Below are positions 1 through 11,618 of a DNA stretch of 64,000 nucleotides, piece by piece. Position 1 is the first letter of the stretch. Every line of letters starts with the position of its first letter. A program made the position numbers and the translations under genes. The stretch is from Rhizaria sp. SCN 62-66. Its lineage: Eukaryota > Rhizaria, unplaced. The stretch is from NCBI GenBank assembly GCA_001724265.1, contig MEDY01000075.1:25995-89994 (forward strand). Direction: 5' to 3'. The notes under the pieces were generated by a model. The model saw only the letters and a program-made list of their open reading frames with translations, was not told where the DNA came from and ran no database searches.

Positions 1-1813
1 ACAGCGTCCGCGCTAGAATGCGACTCTGCATTAGCCTGCTGCGATTGAGCTGACTGTGACGATGACTGGGTGATGAGAGCGGGGATCGAGAGTTGCACTG
101 CCTTTTGGAACACAGGAGCAGTTGTGCCGTACACACACTCTGTCCGGTCCACAAACTCGAACTTGTCCCCCACGTGTACCCACACAAACACTGCGGCATC
201 GCACCCACCGGCTCCGTGGGCACTCGCGGCGGCGCTGGAACCTGTGGCCGAGCTGCTCGAAGGGAGGCCGCTGCAGGTGACTGTGAGCAGCGCGGTGCCC
301 TTGGCACGCGCGAGGGTAGCTTGCTTGACGGCAGCTTGGGCGCGTTGAACGGCCTCTTCTTCAGACTCAGCATTGTTGGCGTCACCGTCGCCGCTGCTGC
401 CGTTGCCGCTGCCGTTACCGTTGCTGGGGAGAGCGGGAGCAGGGAACGTGGCGTCAATGCGCTCAGCAGCGACCTGCAGCACCAGCTCAGGCCCCTTCTC
501 GTGCCACCAGAGAGCGGGCAGCACGGCCGCGATCAGAGCCGCGGTGTTCTCGGGCGCAAGGACGTCGGGGTTGTCGCTGAAAACCTAAGCAACAAAAGTA
601 TATTTGAAGACATAGACGTGAGTAAAATTAAACAATAACAAATGATTAGATATGAAATAGATCATGAAAGTGAATTAATAAATATAACTCTAGTTGGTGC
701 AGATATGGTTGTTGTTTCGTGTTGTTTTGTAGGAGTGGGAAGTGACATACTTGGCGGAGAGTGCGGAGCGGCAGCGACACTGGCGCAAGCGTTGACCGCC
801 CGGCCTCATCCCGAGCAAGGAAATCCAGCCTGAAGGGGCGCAGACGCTCGTAGACTGACAGAGTGGACATGATCCCGCCGATCCGGACGCCGCGGGACGA
901 GTAGACACAGGTGTTGTGGGCAGCGGCGGCGGCGTCGTCGTCGTAGCCGTATTCGTCCCCGTCGTCCTCAGCATACTGCTGCTGCTGACTGTTGTGCTGC
1001 TTGTTGCCGCGGGAATTGTTACTATGGGCGAGGCAGGGGGCGCCACGACCGCCGGGCTTGGATCCCGCAGGCGGCTGCGGCCTCTTGCCGTGCTGTTGCT
1101 GCTGCTGTAGCTGCTGCTGGTCGGCGTGGGCGCTCTGCTCGCGGTCAGGGTGGAGCGCAGTGCCGCCCGCCGCTCCGGGGGGCGCATAGGGGTCATGGGC
1201 GATCGCCACCGTGCGCGGCTGATGCGGGTATCGCGAGATGGACTTGAGCCGCGCCTCTTTCTCATTATGCGCGCGGTCAAACTCGGCCGCGGAGTACACG
1301 GGGCGGCGGTTCTGGATGCGCCGCAGCAGGGCCTCGTTTTCCCCCATTACGCGCATCATCTCCCGGCGGCGACGCTCGCCGTTGAGGGTCTCCTTGACGT
1401 AGGGACCATCGCGGCTGACGTGGGTGGTTGAGGCACCGATGCGCTCCATTTTGCGCAGAAGAATCATGTTGTCGCGCTCAATCGTCGCAGCACGCTCTAG
1501 ATAACATTAAAATTGTGCATTATATAGAAATTGAGAGGAAAGTTAGATTTCAGTCTGCTGAGTAACCGACAAGGCGGGAAAGCACACAAAAGCGATGCAA
1601 AGCGGGAAGAAAGCTTGGCAAAATGGGTCTTAGTAGCGTACCCTGGGCAAGTTGGTCGCGCTTGCGACGCTCAACAAGGTGCGGAAGCACGGGGGGTGCG
1701 TTGGAGTTGAGCACAGGCCGCATCTGCTCGACATTGTTGCGGTGCAGGGCCTGGGCGTACTTCAGAGAACGCTCCGCGACGACGCGGTTGCCCGCGACGC
1801 CAGGCTTCTCCAT
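1..1813 (-). CDS. CFAP97-like domain plus C2-like domain protein (partial, 3' end outside window)
   Basis: Exons 1813-1642, 1496-751 and 584 to beyond base 1; introns start GTACGC and GTATGT and the phases join cleanly. The first ~130 residues resemble the KIAA1430/CFAP97 region: RRREMMRVMGENEALLRRIQ followed by NRRPVYS, the 'N-x-x-L-x-x-R-I-x-x-x-x-P-x-Y' signature of ciliary CFAP97-type proteins. The middle is Gln/Ala/Asp-rich. Exon 3 encodes a region resembling a C2 domain of copine type (FVWVHVGDKFEFVDRTECVY, then a TAPVFQ turn). About 500 residues lie in the window. Start ATG at 1813 is chosen because splicing is in frame and no better start is visible. The role in flagella is inferred from the family; the CFAP97-C2 combination is not one I know. 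The two halves could be separate genes if the 585-750 intron is wrong, though its donor is a perfect GTATGT. Confidence 0.55.
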
Positions 1814-2275
1814 CGCAGCAGAAAAGCTGTAGAAGGCAATGCAACGTGTGTCCAAGAGCAAGAACAAAATGAAAACAGAAGGGTTTAGGGGGTACAAATG
1901 CGAGGGAAAGCGGTCGTGAGGGTGGGCGATAAGAGCCGTTTGCAGTCGCTCTCTTGCCAGCAGGCATAGTGCAACAGGAGATGCGCTAGAGGGCCAGAGG
2001 GTATAATATCAGAATAAGGTCGTCGTGGTTTGTTCTGGTATGTTGTTTATATGCCTTAATGACGGTTGCAAGGGGCTCTACGAAGGGGTCGCCCAAGCCG
2101 GACCGTTTGGTTTGAGAACCGGCCGGTCTGGAATAACGGTTCGCAAAAATGGTAGCCAGCTCGCTGCGGCTGGCTGCTGCAAGCAAGCAAGCAAGCGGCG
2201 TGATGAGAGGGTGTGAAGTAATAGTGTGTTTCTCGCTGAACCGTTCGTCACGGCGTCATTTTTCTTGCAAGCAAG
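1814..2275. promoter_or_regulatory. Divergent intergenic promoter region
   Basis: A 462-base spacer between two genes transcribed away from each other. No credible ORF, TATA box or RNA gene was seen. GAACCGTTCG-like words occur at about 2110-2145 and at 2237, some 35 bases upstream of the right-hand ATG; a similar word lies at 22346 upstream of PRPF6. Function is unknown. Confidence 0.3.
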
Positions 2276-3244
2276 ATGATTCGTGGTGGACTGAAGATTG
2301 CCCAACGCTCGGGCAGTCTCCTCTCTGTCGGCATCACCGCTTCTGCGCGGTCCCTATCCGCCTCATTCCACACTGCCCCCAAGCAGTCCCAGCGTCCCTT
2401 CGCTTCCCTCGCGTCCCCCCTGGCCGCCACTGCCACTGCTGCGGCTCCCAAGGTATCTGCGGGCTTTATGGCTGTTCCCACTGTCGCCGCGGTGGCTAGC
2501 AACGCCAGCGCCGTCTCCTGTGAGGCTCTGCTCGCTACCCCTGCTCGGTACATCTGCAAACTTTTCACAAATCGTCCACTTCACTAAATCACATTTCCAG
2601 CTTCTATATATTATCCTTTTCGTGCATAACTTTGTCAACGCATCAACGCTAACATAATAGATCCATTTAATTTGTTTTTGTTTCACTACGCTGTATTCAC
2701 GCTCTTATACAGCTCTTTCTCGTTCATTAGCGGGATCAAGGAGAAGATCACCGGCTCCGTCGACGCCAAGAAGGACGAAATGGCCGCCAATGCCTTCGGT
2801 GAGTCGATCAAGAAGATGGTCCAGATGGGCGAGATTTCGATGCAGAAGTTCCTCGAGATGCAGCAGGAGATGCTCAACCAGAGCTCTGGCTGGAAGGCTA
2901 AGATGGCGTCGATGGCCGGTCAGAACGTCGACACAGCTGCTATCGAGAAGTCTGTCGCCGTTCTCAACGCCCTTACTCCAGCCGAGCGCGCCAGCTTCAA
3001 GCGCTCCAACGCCGTCACGTTCATGATCAAGCAGCGCATTTCCCACGCCACCAAGCTCACCCCTGAGGAGATCAACATCCAGCTCCGTAAGTTCGATGAG
3101 ATGGCTATGATTGCTAAGTGGCTGCAGCGTCGCAACAACAAGAAGCAGAAGTTGCCTGACTCGGTGCAGGAGATGCAGCGTATGATGGCAGAGGATCCCC
3201 CGGACCTGCCCGACTCGATGAAGCCCAAGCAGCGCCGCCGCTAA
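2276..3244 (+). CDS. Mitochondrially targeted SRP54 M-domain-like protein
   Basis: Exons 2276-2547 and 2731-3244 (donor GTACAT) give 261 residues ending in TAA. The first ~90 residues are Arg/Ser/Ala-rich with almost no acidic residues, typical of a mitochondrial presequence (MIRGGLKIAQRSGS...). The rest matches the methionine-rich M domain of SRP54/Ffh: LNALTPAERASFKRSN corresponds to the Ffh 'SMT-x-x-ERA' helix and LRKFDEMAMIAKWL to its 'LLKQFDDMQRMMKKM' helix. The NG GTPase domain is missing altogether. The SRP-RNA contact, normally R-I-A-x-GSG, reads QRISHATK here, so RNA binding may be lost. Known M domains bind hydrophobic nascent chains; a role in membrane insertion inside mitochondria is inference. 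Diverges from the CFAP97-like gene and converges on the fumarate reductase gene. Confidence 0.6.
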
Positions 3245-3830
3245 GCGATAACTCAACAGCAAATCAACACATACCAAAACCTCCTTGTTTGGGATGATCA
3301 TCAAATTCTTTATCTATTTCTCTATGTAGTTATATTATTATTATACTTTAAAGTAATACAGTTATATATACTCAATCAGTCACAGTTGTAGTTGTTAAAT
3401 AAAATGTTACAATGATTTATTTTGTTATTGTTACAATTATATGGATGAACAAATCAACATGCAAGCAATGATGACAGCAAACGTAACGACACGCAATATG
3501 ACTCTGCAGTCGCAAAGCGCAAGGAAACATTTACAACACAGTCGCGCATTTTAACAGGTTTACTCACACAGGTTGGCTTATTATTTGTTGGACAATCATC
3601 ATCTTTTAGAATAGAGTTCACAACATAGCTTGTTCTTTCATAAGCTAGCTCACACAACAATTGACTCCCAAACACTCTCCGCATCACATATCTCAGCCTG
3701 ACAACCCTTGTTTTCTACTACGGGACATCAGGACACACGGAGAGCTCGCTGGACATACAATACACACGCTCTCAGTACTTCGACACCGGCGACGAACCGG
3801 GTCTCATAATCTAAGGGGGTAGTATCGTAC
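3245..3830. other. Convergent AT-rich spacer
   Basis: The 3' flanks of two converging genes. AT-rich, with no conserved ORF or RNA gene visible. It presumably holds both 3' UTRs. Confidence 0.5.
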
Positions 3831-5866
3831 TTAGAGCTTGGCAGCGACCTTAGCGCCCTTCAGGGTGCCAACAACGCACTCAGGGGCGTACTTCTCCACG
3901 ACATCGGCCTTGTGGATCATGTTGAACTCCTCCGAGGCGTCGCGGCCGGCGAAGAGCAGGATCGCTTGCTTGCCGCCGGGGTGGTCGTGCATGAACTTGG
4001 TGACGTTGAGGACCTGGCCGTTGACAACGGTCCAGCAGTCGGCCTCGGTGGCGTGCTTGGCGACGTCCTCCAGGGTGAACTCCTTGCCAGCGCCGGCGGC
4101 GGGGGCAGCAGCAGCGGGGGCGGCGGCGGCAGCAGCGGGGGCGGCGGGGGCGGCGGAGGAGCCGGCCTTGGAGACAACGCCGGAGTCGACGGCCTTGGCA
4201 AGGGACTGGAGGAGGTACGCCGACGCGTTCTCACCAGAGACACGGCCGAAGACGACGCAGTCAAGCAGAGACGAGCCACCGAGGCGGTTGGCACCGTGCG
4301 TTCCACCCATCACCTCGCCGGCGCAGTAGAGGCCCTTGATGGGGCCGGACTTGCTCTCGACCTCGGCCTTGGCGGAGGTCTTGACGCCGCCCATGCAGTA
4401 GTGGCGGACAGGGGTGATGACGGCGACGTTGAAGATGTCGTCCATGACCCAGGGGCCGTTCTGGAAGTACTGCTTGCCATAGGGGTCGTTCTGCACTCGC
4501 GTTGGAAACGCAAAGAATTTCAACAAAATGAGAGGGAAAAAAATGGGTTAGAAAATTGATATTTGAATGAAAATAGACTTGTCATGCTCTATGGATGGAT
4601 AGAAAAAGACATACCTTGGACTCGGCGACCTTGTTGTAGTCGTCGAAGGTCTTCTTGAGCTGGGCCTCAGAGATGCCCATCTCCTTCGCAAGCTCCGCGC
4701 CCGAAGTAAGGCGCTTCATGAGCTTGCGGCCGCAATAGTGCTTGCAGTGCCACTCGATTTCCTTCGACGCTTTGCCGTTGAGCACGAGGCGGTAAGGACC
4801 ACGCTTCTGGTTCTGCATCTCACCAGAGACGTAGTCACGGCGGCCGAGCTCGTTGCAGAAACGCTTGCCCTCACGGTCGAGCATGAGGCCACCAACGCCG
4901 CGGAGGGCCTCGGCAGCGAGGAACTTAAGCTGAGCCTCAGGCTCCTCGGGGTGAACGAGACCGGTGGGGTGGACCTAAAACAGATATAGCAGAGAGAGAT
5001 AACATCGGTGAGAAATTAAACTAGAAAATATAGAGAGATATTACAGAGCAGTATTTAGATACACAAAGTTTACAAGTGTTGATATGAGCGGGATATCTAG
5101 TGTTGGATGAAGACATGTGACATACCTGGACCTTGTCGATGTCCTTGAGCTCGGCGCCGATCTTGACAGCCATCTTGATACCATCACCAGAGGCGTGGGG
5201 ACCGTTGGTGGTGGGCATGTCGAAGACATCAGGGCGGTACTTCTTGAGCAGAGAGTCGGGCTCGTAGTCAGCAGCGTAGCCACCGGTAGCGATGATGACG
5301 ACACCGTACTCGGTGAAGGTCTTGCCGTTGTACTCGTACTTGGCACCGATGACAGCACCGGAGGCGTCGGTGACGAGCTCGGTGGCGCGGGCGCGGGTGA
5401 TGAGACGGGCGCGCTCGGGCTGCTTGGAAGCGATCTCCTCGTACATCTCCATCAGCGCGTAGGTGATGGTCATACCGGGGAAACGCTCAGCACCGCGGTG
5501 GGTGCGGGGGAACGAGTGGCCACCGAGACGGGAGACGAGCGAGAGGTCGAGCTTGAACTTGTTAATGAGCCACTCGATCGCGGGGGCGGACTCGCCGCAC
5601 ATGACCTCAGCGAGGGGGTAGGTGGCGCCGGTCTTGGAGGACGCGATAGTGTCGGCGAGGAAGGCCTCGACGGAGTCCTTGATGTCGAGCTTGATCTGGG
5701 AGGAAGTCAGCGCGGCGTTGATACCGGAGGTAGCCTTGGAGGAGGAGCCACCGAGGAAGGCGTTCTTGTCGAGGAGGAGCACGTTGGCGCCGTTCTCGAG
5801 GGCAGTGTGGGCCGCGGAGAGGCCGGAGAGGCCGCCGCCGAGCACGATAACCTTGGTCACAGACAT
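3831..5866 (-). CDS. Soluble fumarate reductase flavoprotein fused to C-terminal cytochrome b5 domain
   Basis: Exons 5866-5126, 4974-4615 and 4490-3831 (donors GTATGT, GTATGT) encode 586 residues ending in TAA. The N terminus carries the FAD dinucleotide motif VIVLGGGLSGLSAA. The fumarate site is complete: HPTG at ~249-252, EALRG and TRDYV-like blocks, TPVRHYCMGG at ~393-402, and a C-terminal FAD-binding GTHGANRLGG. An Ala/Pro linker (~471-497) leads to a cytochrome b5 domain whose heme ligand lies in HPGG (H537), with a second His in NMIHKAD. Related soluble enzymes (yeast Frd1/Osm1, kinetoplastid NADH-fumarate reductases) reduce fumarate to succinate to reoxidise flavin or NADH in low oxygen. 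The b5 domain is likely the electron inlet. No signal or targeting peptide is seen, so a cytosolic location is inferred. Confidence 0.93.
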
Positions 5867-6935
5867 GGGGGGAAAGTGGTCTGCAGAAGAGAAACCAAAG
5901 CAAAAGGTGGGGAGGAAAGCAAGGTGGGTGCTGTGTGATAAGGGAATTGAAGTCAGTGACAGAAGAAGGAAAGCAGGAAAAGCGATGACGCAAGGAGATC
6001 CGGCTGATGAGAGCGAGGGAGGGTCTCACGACGGATCGGGCGTAAATAGCGCACAAAACAAATGCGATAGCCGCTGTACAAAGCATGAATGTGCATGCCC
6101 AGTGACGGTAATATCGTTAATAAAGTTCATATGCATAAAATCAAGCTGCATGAAGCACAAGTAAGGTAGACACGTTCAGACGCTGTCGAATGCCAGTCGG
6201 TCGACGCGCTTCAAACGGCCCAACTCACACACGACTCAAGACACAGCCATATTAGCGAAACCAAATTCAAACAAATACGTCACAAAGTCCACTCTAAACT
6301 ACTTCAGCAGTACCAATGCGCTTCGATTTTAGAGAACGTCGCACGGGAACAAAACGTGAAATCCTCCGGTCACACTCCCGCTGCATCGACCGACTGACCG
6401 TGGTCACTGAAAGTCTAGTCGCCCAGCCCACGGTCAGTCAGGTACAGTGGAGGGTCCCTGAATTTGTGACGGACAGCGGAAATCACGCATCCAAGCCATC
6501 TTAATACGCGTAAGACAATATCTTCTCTAGGTTCCATAATTAAAACATTGGTTTAAATGTGATATATGAATTTAAAGAGCTAAAAGTATTGGTAAGGCTG
6601 GCATATTCCTTTGGATGTCGAGAAAATGCAAAGATCAGGAATGATATCATCAATGAAAACAAGATTTATACATATCAAACAAATAGTTCTTAAAATCTAC
6701 ACATCATTTTGCAACGTGATACAATAGGTGGTATGCAAAATTATAAATTTTGTTTGCACATCTTGCATTCTCAGAGTTATAAATGAGTTAAAAGTTGCAT
6801 GTGACAAGACATTCAAAACAAGTGACATGTGATTTCAAATGTGAACTGTGTACATAAAGGGGCAATATTGTGCATATTGCAACGATTAAATGTATGCAAC
6901 CAGACATCATAGTATGGCAAACGGGTCACTTCTTC
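5867..6935. other. AT-rich intergenic region
   Basis: About 1.07 kb between two minus-strand genes. The part near 5866 is GC-richer and should hold the fumarate reductase promoter. The part after 6510 is strongly AT-rich. No supported gene or RNA. Confidence 0.5.
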
Positions 6936-7156
6936 TTAGAGATCAACATTCAACTCCAAATCGAATGTTCCTCCCTCTTTGAGTTCTCCTTGGCTCCCTT
7001 GGCCATCTACAGGACATGACAGAAACAACAAACGTAATAAACTCGAAGTCTAACTGAACTAAAAAAAGGCATAGAATTTGTTATTTTTACTATTGAAGAT
7101 ATATCAGCACGTTTGAGTGTTGTTTGGTGCGATTTATCTTTGTTTTCGTGCTTCAC

Positions 7157-7865
7157 TCAAAAATAATACGCAGCCGCCATGGCAACACTCGCAGCATTCT
7201 GCCCCGCTGCAGCAGCGCCAGCGCCCGCGCCAGCCTTGCTACCGCCCTTCTTAGCCGCCGCTGGCTTAACCGCTGCAAGCTTTATCCCACCAACGGCAGC
7301 AGCAGCTGTTGTGTGCGCGAAGCTACTATTGTTGTTGTTGTTGTTTGCTGTGGCGGCAGCGGCGGATGTGGTGTTGCGCAGGCCACGACGTGTCGCAGCT
7401 TTCTTACCAGCAGCAGCAACAACAGCAGCATCAGCCTTAATAGCAGTAGCAGCAACTGATGAACCCATGTAGAAGCCGTGACTGACAATATTTTCACTAG
7501 AAACGGCATCATCATTCGGGACGGCCGCCGCCGTTGCAGTAGCAGTAGACTTGCTAGTACCAGTGTGCGCGTTCTTGCCGCGGGTGATCGTGGCGGGCTC
7601 ATCATGAACCGAAGTTAAGCCGCTGTCGTAAGTTAAGCCGGTCTTAAGCGCGGGCAAGCGGATGCCGCCAAACCCCTTAGACTGCGCCGATGCGGCGGTA
7701 CTTACACTTTGACTCGAAGCGGGGGCCACATAGAAAGATCTCAAGCTACTGCTGTTGTTATTGGTGTTGCTGTTACTGCTTGTGAAAGCCGCGATAGCGG
7801 AAGGGAAGGGGCCGAATGCGCCGAGGCCAATGACGGCGTTATTGCGAGTGCTAGTGCGCGTGACG

Positions 7866-7900
<35 letters not shown>

Positions 7901-10900
7901 GCTGTTGTTGTTGCTCTTCCGTGAGTTCTGTGACACAACGGCAGTCGAAACAGCAGACGCAGAGGCAGAATAACTGTGAGCAGACGCTGCGGCGGTCGGG
8001 GCAGGACGCTTGCCACGGACACGGTTGATGAACGCATCATCATCATCAAAAACAGTCGCAGGAGCAGCAGCAGCAGTAGCATCAGCTGAAGTGGCAAAAT
8101 TGATGCTGGTGTTTGTCACATCGGTCTCAACATCAGTCCCAGCGTCATTAGCTCTTGCCGCAACAACAAACTGCAACTGGGACTCAGCAAACTGAGACTG
8201 TGTCTCGGACCACGTCAGCTTCTTAGCCGCCTGCGACTGTGACTTGGCCTTTGAGAGAGCCTGCGCCTTGGCAATGGCAGCGCCAGCAGCAGCGGCGGCA
8301 GCCATCCTCGCACGTTTCCCCTCACCAGCAGCAACATCAGGAGCAGCAGCGGCAGCAGAAGCTGTGCTAGTGCTAGTGCTAGAATACGAGTTCGCATTCG
8401 AGTGGCTGGAGCTGCGGGAGCGCTTCGGGTTAAACATAACCTCAGTCTCCGTCTCAGCAGCATCATCATTCTCAAGGTCGTTTGACCCGCTGCTGTCACC
8501 GCCGCCGACGCTGTCGCTGTCATTCTCGCTGTCGCTGTTGCCGTTGTTGCTGTTCTTGCGGTGAGTTGTCATACTCTTGGTCTTCTTGACGTTGTTATTG
8601 GGTGAGAATGAGTCTGAAAACTCATCAACGTAGCCATCTTCAGTGTCATGAACCTTACTCAGCGAACCGATGCGGCGATACTTCTTCACAACAGCACCCT
8701 TAGACTTGGCACCCTTAGACGCGACCCCCTGAGATGCGACCCCCTTAGACTTAGAGGTGGCTTCGGTGTAGTCATCGTCGTCAGTGTCACTGTGATACTC
8801 GCTGTCACTGTTACCATCGTCTGCGTCCCCGTCGTCATCGCTGTCGCCGTGAGAGTGGGGGTCACTGCGTTCGTCACTGCCACTGCCACTGTCGACGTAG
8901 CTCTCGTCGTGCGCTGAGGCATCAACTGTGTCGGCTGTGCCATCGAGGTCAGCGTCGTTAGTAGCATTCGCAACAAAAAACTGTTTCTTTACAGCAACAC
9001 TCGTCGTGTCAGTCTTCTTCGTCATGGCGTTCATGTGACTGTTGTTGATGGTGTTGTTGCTGTTGTTGCTGTTGTTGTTGAGAGTGGCAATGCGACGAGC
9101 AGGACGGAAACGAATCGGAGTCTCACCCACAGTCAAAGCACTCGCGCTCGCGCTCGCGCTCGCGCTGACGCTGGCACTTTCAGTGTTAGCGTAAACGCTG
9201 CTGCTGTTGTTGTTGTTGCTGTTGCCGTTGAAACGGACTACGACAGGTGAGGCTGCGTTGAGATAGGTAATATCCAGCGTCGTCTCACAGTCATCGGCCT
9301 GGGAATCCCCATGTGTCCCCTCATGTGTACCCGGCGAAGCAGTGACCACCGTGGTTTGATCACCGTTGTTGAGAGCCATCGCATCGTCGTGGGCACTGTG
9401 TCCAGTCATATTACGGCTGTTAACAGCCCCGTTGCCGCTGCCGTTGCCGCTGCTATGGCAGTTGCCGCCGTTGCCGTTGCCGCTGTTCTTGTTGTTGTTG
9501 TCGTTGCTGTTGTTGTAGCAGTTGTTCTTGCCAGTCAGAGCCTTCGCAGAAGCCTTTGCAGGTGACAGCGATGACGCATCTGCAGGTGTGTCAATGGCAA
9601 ATGCCTCATCAAGCAGAGTTGATGCGTCAGAAACAGCAAACGACACAGTCATATCGGCGATATCAAACGCATTAGTCTCGGCAGTACCAACAGCCTGATC
9701 AGCCTCCGCAGTCCCAGCAACAGCATCAGCATCACTCATAGTCTCAGCCGCAGTCTCAGCAGCCTTAGGCACCGCAACAGCAGCAACAGGAGCCTCAGCA
9801 GCAACGACCGCAGTTGCAGCCGTAGTGTTGCCGTTGCCGTTGCCGTCGCTGTCGTTGTTGTTGTTGCTGCTGTTGCTGTTAGAGATGATGCGCTTGCTTT
9901 CCTTGGCGTCTAGAGCAGCAACAGCAGCTAGCTTCTCCGCAACCGTCACCTCACTGCGCAAATCACGCAGGTCTCCATCAAGCTTTGCCCGGGCAGCCTC
10001 CGCAGCCTTCAGCGCGGCTTCGGCCTGCTTCCGACCTGCCTCGGCCTTCACAGCAGCAACTTCCGTGAGTTTGAGCGCCGTTTTGGCCGCAGAGGCCTCG
10101 GCCTGGGCAGTGATGGCGGCGGCCTTGAGAGCCGCGTTGGCCGCTAGCGAGCGCGCCAACGCCTCCGCAGCCGCCTCTGCGGCCTCCTTAGCCTCGGTCG
10201 CCGCCGCGGCAGCAGCGGTTGCGGCTGTTTCAGCTTGGTTACGCGTCTTCTCGTGCGCTGAACGCTCTGCATTGAGCGCGGCGGCCAAGGAACGCGCCTC
10301 AGCACGAACCGTAGATAGCGCAGCCCCAGCCTCAGCAGCCTCACCAGCATGCTGAGACTGTGAGCGCAAAGCGGCAACGGCGGCGGCGGCGGCGTGTGCT
10401 GAGGTGGTGTCCTTAGCAGAGCGCAGTTCAGCGTGGGCTTGAGAGAGCTGCTCTGAAGTCGCAGCTAAGACCGTTTGCAGATCGTTCAGTTGCGCGGAGA
10501 GTGCCGACTCACGGGCCGAAGCCTTCGCGGTGGCCGCAGCGGCGTCGTCCTGGGCCGCAGCAAGAGAGAACTCGGCGGTGGCGGCGCGGCGGCGGGCGGC
10601 GCCGGCGGCGGCGGTGAGTGAAGCGAGCTCCTCGGAGAGCCTCGCCAGCTCCAGCCGGTGGTTATACTTGGCTTCGTCGAGCTCGGCGGCGGCGTTGGTA
10701 GCGCGGGTCTTCCACGAGAGAAGCGCGGAGTGCTCTGTTGTGGTCAGCGTAACCAGGAGAGAAGGGTTTGTCGTAACCGCCTTCGCCGCCGCCGCCGCCG
10801 CCGAGGAGGCCGAGGCCGAGGACGATTGCGGCAGAGCATACGAGGGCTTTGATGCGTATGCGTGGTTAAAAGCGTTGTTGGGCGCGTTTAAAGCGGCAGA

Positions 10901-11194
10901 AACGGGGCCAGAGGGGTTGTACGCGTAAGTGTTGTAAGCGTCGTTGTAAGGGGGAACGGACGTCATCGTCCTTGCAGTCTCTTTGGGAGCACGGCGATGG
11001 GAGTAGTCGTCGGTGTCAGAAGCCATGGGGTTAGCCGGTGGCGTCCCGGGCTTAACAAGCCTGTTAGTAAAGCTATTGCCGCTGCTGCTGTTGTTGCCGC
11101 TGTTCCTCGCTGTTGTTGTTGTCGTTGTTGTTGTTGTGGAAATAGCAGCGGTTGGCTGCTGGTAGCGGGCGTGGCCCGAGAGGAAGGAATGCAT
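7157..11194 (-). CDS. Large Ala/Asn/Ser-rich coiled-coil protein of unknown function
   Basis: A single open frame of 1,345 codons from ATG at 11194 to TGA at 7157. Residues ~150-420 form a long Ala-rich coiled coil with heptad-like spacing (blocks such as RLELARLSEELASL, KAEAGRKQAEAALKAAEAAR). The rest is low complexity: Asn runs encoded by GTT repeats on the top strand, acidic stretches (DSDDDGDADDGNSDSEY) and, near the C terminus, short basic AT-hook- or NLS-like segments (RVRGKRPAP, AKKGGSKAG). Acidic plus basic tracts suggest a nuclear or scaffold protein, but no catalytic domain is visible and I do not recognise a family. The 3' end is uncertain: a further C-terminal exon may lie at 6936-7006 (see findings). 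Codon bias and lack of stops over 4 kb argue it is real. Confidence 0.6.
7865..7914 (-). repeat. Trinucleotide repeat coding for poly-Asn
   Basis: A near-perfect GTT repeat (AAC on the coding strand) of about 50 bases inside the coiled-coil gene, giving an Asn run of a dozen residues. Typical of the homopolymers throughout this window. Confidence 0.9.
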
Positions 11195-11618
11195 GCCGAG
11201 CTTTCCTCTGTACTATCTACAAAACGCGGATCAAGAAAATATTAAAAGGGGATATAATATATTAGTGCTTTTAAACATCTTTCATTTTGTTTTCATTTGA
11301 AATAGACGGATTTTTATAGTGGTAGACATAGTCAAAGTTAGCCTCAACTGGCAACCGACTAGAACAAGCTCCAACGGCTATATTCGCGTCCAGTCTCACA
11401 GCTAAGACACGAAAACAAGTACAACTCTTCCAAACCAAGGTCTTTGGAAATAACCACTGAATATAATGTATTTAGTATCAATCAAAGTAACATGATACTA
11501 TTTTGATCACTTAATCCCGCACTCCTGCGGACATAAACACCATTGCAACGCAAGTCCCCCTCGCACTGCAGCCAACCAATCAGCACCAACTGACTGAATA
11601 TTGACACACTCGACTCAC
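11195..11618. other. Intergenic region between two minus-strand genes
   Basis: 424 bases, AT-rich in the centre. It should hold the 3' UTR of the DUF1349 gene and the promoter of the coiled-coil gene. No ORF or RNA supported. Confidence 0.4.

Noticed and set aside
5117-5938. Long plus-strand ORF opposite the fumarate reductase
   Set aside because: Mirror of a GC-rich coding exon; no domain, and the minus strand encodes a clear enzyme.
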